From Phytophthora sp. 'mugwort' (taxonomy: Eukaryota > Oomycota > Peronosporomycetes > Peronosporales > Peronosporaceae), in the NCBI GenBank assembly GCA_033558025.1, contig JAUCEF010000018.1, positions 2,852,001-2,916,000 of the forward strand: a stretch of DNA of 64,000 bases. The letters run 5' to 3'. Under the pieces are notes generated by a model. It was not told the DNA's origin. It did no database searches and saw only the letters and a list, made by a program, of their open reading frames with translations. The translations under genes and the position numbers were made by a program. This document shows, one piece after another, positions 63,874-64,000 of this stretch; the stretch's first letter is position 1, and every line of letters begins with the position of its first letter.

Positions 63874-64000
63874 ATGGGATGCGCCATCTGTTGCGCGTCG
63901 TTCTCGGCACCACCAAATCAAAGCCCCATTATTTCCTTCCGAACTGGAGGACCGAGTCGACACCTGCAACTTCACAGGCGTCCTCTCTCTCTCTCAGTCA
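63874..64000 (+). CDS. Possible gene start, N-terminal MGCxxCC (partial)
   Basis: An ATG at 63874 opens a frame to the window edge (42 residues). It begins MGCAICCASFSAPPNQS: Gly2 and Cys3, Cys6 and Cys7 fit a myristoylation plus palmitoylation signal. A tttcag just upstream looks like an intron acceptor in a 5' UTR. A CT run ends the window. The frame is short, so this is weak. Confidence 0.3.
   Translation, partial: MGCAICCASFSAPPNQSPIISFRTGGPSRHLQLHRRPLSLSV

Noticed and set aside
1..64000. CRISPR array, operons or prokaryotic features
   Set aside because: No regularly spaced repeats; GT-AG introns, SRP54 and APC4 show a eukaryotic nuclear genome.

Overview
The window looks like nuclear DNA of an oomycete, most likely Phytophthora. 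The signs are a secreted protein with an RXLR-type motif, a bacterial-type mitochondrial FtsZ, short GT-AG introns of about 45-100 bases in compact genes, and oomycete-style DNA transposons and retroelements (hAT with BED finger, PIF/Harbinger, MULE, pogo, Tc1, copia, gypsy). The genus is inferred from gene style; no marker gene was compared.

Layout. 1-2000: end of a RING-H2 gene and a SAM-like/DUF445 membrane protein. 2.6-10 kb: relics only (pogo, copia, a probable gypsy LTR, a hAT tail). 10.2-14.6 kb: thioredoxin-UBA-PUB-like gene, mitochondrial FtsZ, candidate RXLR effector. 15.1-18.3 kb: pogo piece, a well-preserved Tc1-type transposon with about 210-bp inverted repeats, a Harbinger piece. 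18.8-32.4 kb: a dense gene island with ankyrin/PDZ-like protein, DHHC palmitoyltransferase, MsrB, SRP54, a double-pore cyclic-nucleotide-type channel and APC4, arranged as divergent and convergent pairs 90-350 bases apart. 33-36 kb: Harbinger-related DNA. 36.3-41.3 kb: FAD amine/polyamine oxidase, its broken duplicate with a small inverted-repeat element at its edge, and a GH5 glucanase. 41.5-60 kb: transposon-rich desert (several hAT relics, MULE, pogo, IS630-like, gypsy with a Tc1 beside it, a MITE) holding a decayed copy of the permease gene interrupted by a hAT element. 60.0-62.1 kb: an eight-exon polyamine/amino-acid permease. 62.1-64 kb: mostly non-coding, with palindromes and perhaps a gene start at the right edge.

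How it fits together. The host genes are mainly housekeeping: ubiquitin-linked (RING, TRX-UBA-PUB, APC4), membrane targeting (SRP54, DHHC), redox repair (MsrB, TRX), mitochondrial division (FtsZ), signalling (channel), wall glucan metabolism (GH5) and polyamine handling (oxidase plus permease). They sit in tight clusters, while the effector candidate and the pseudogenes lie in or next to transposon-rich DNA, matching the two-compartment genome described for Phytophthora. No single new system with a clear operon-like logic is visible. The most unusual items are the double-pore channel, the TRX-UBA-PUB-like fusion, the long-TIR Tc1 element whose reading frame runs out through its own terminal repeat, and an apparently undescribed 540-bp inverted-repeat element with a GC-rich hairpin core.
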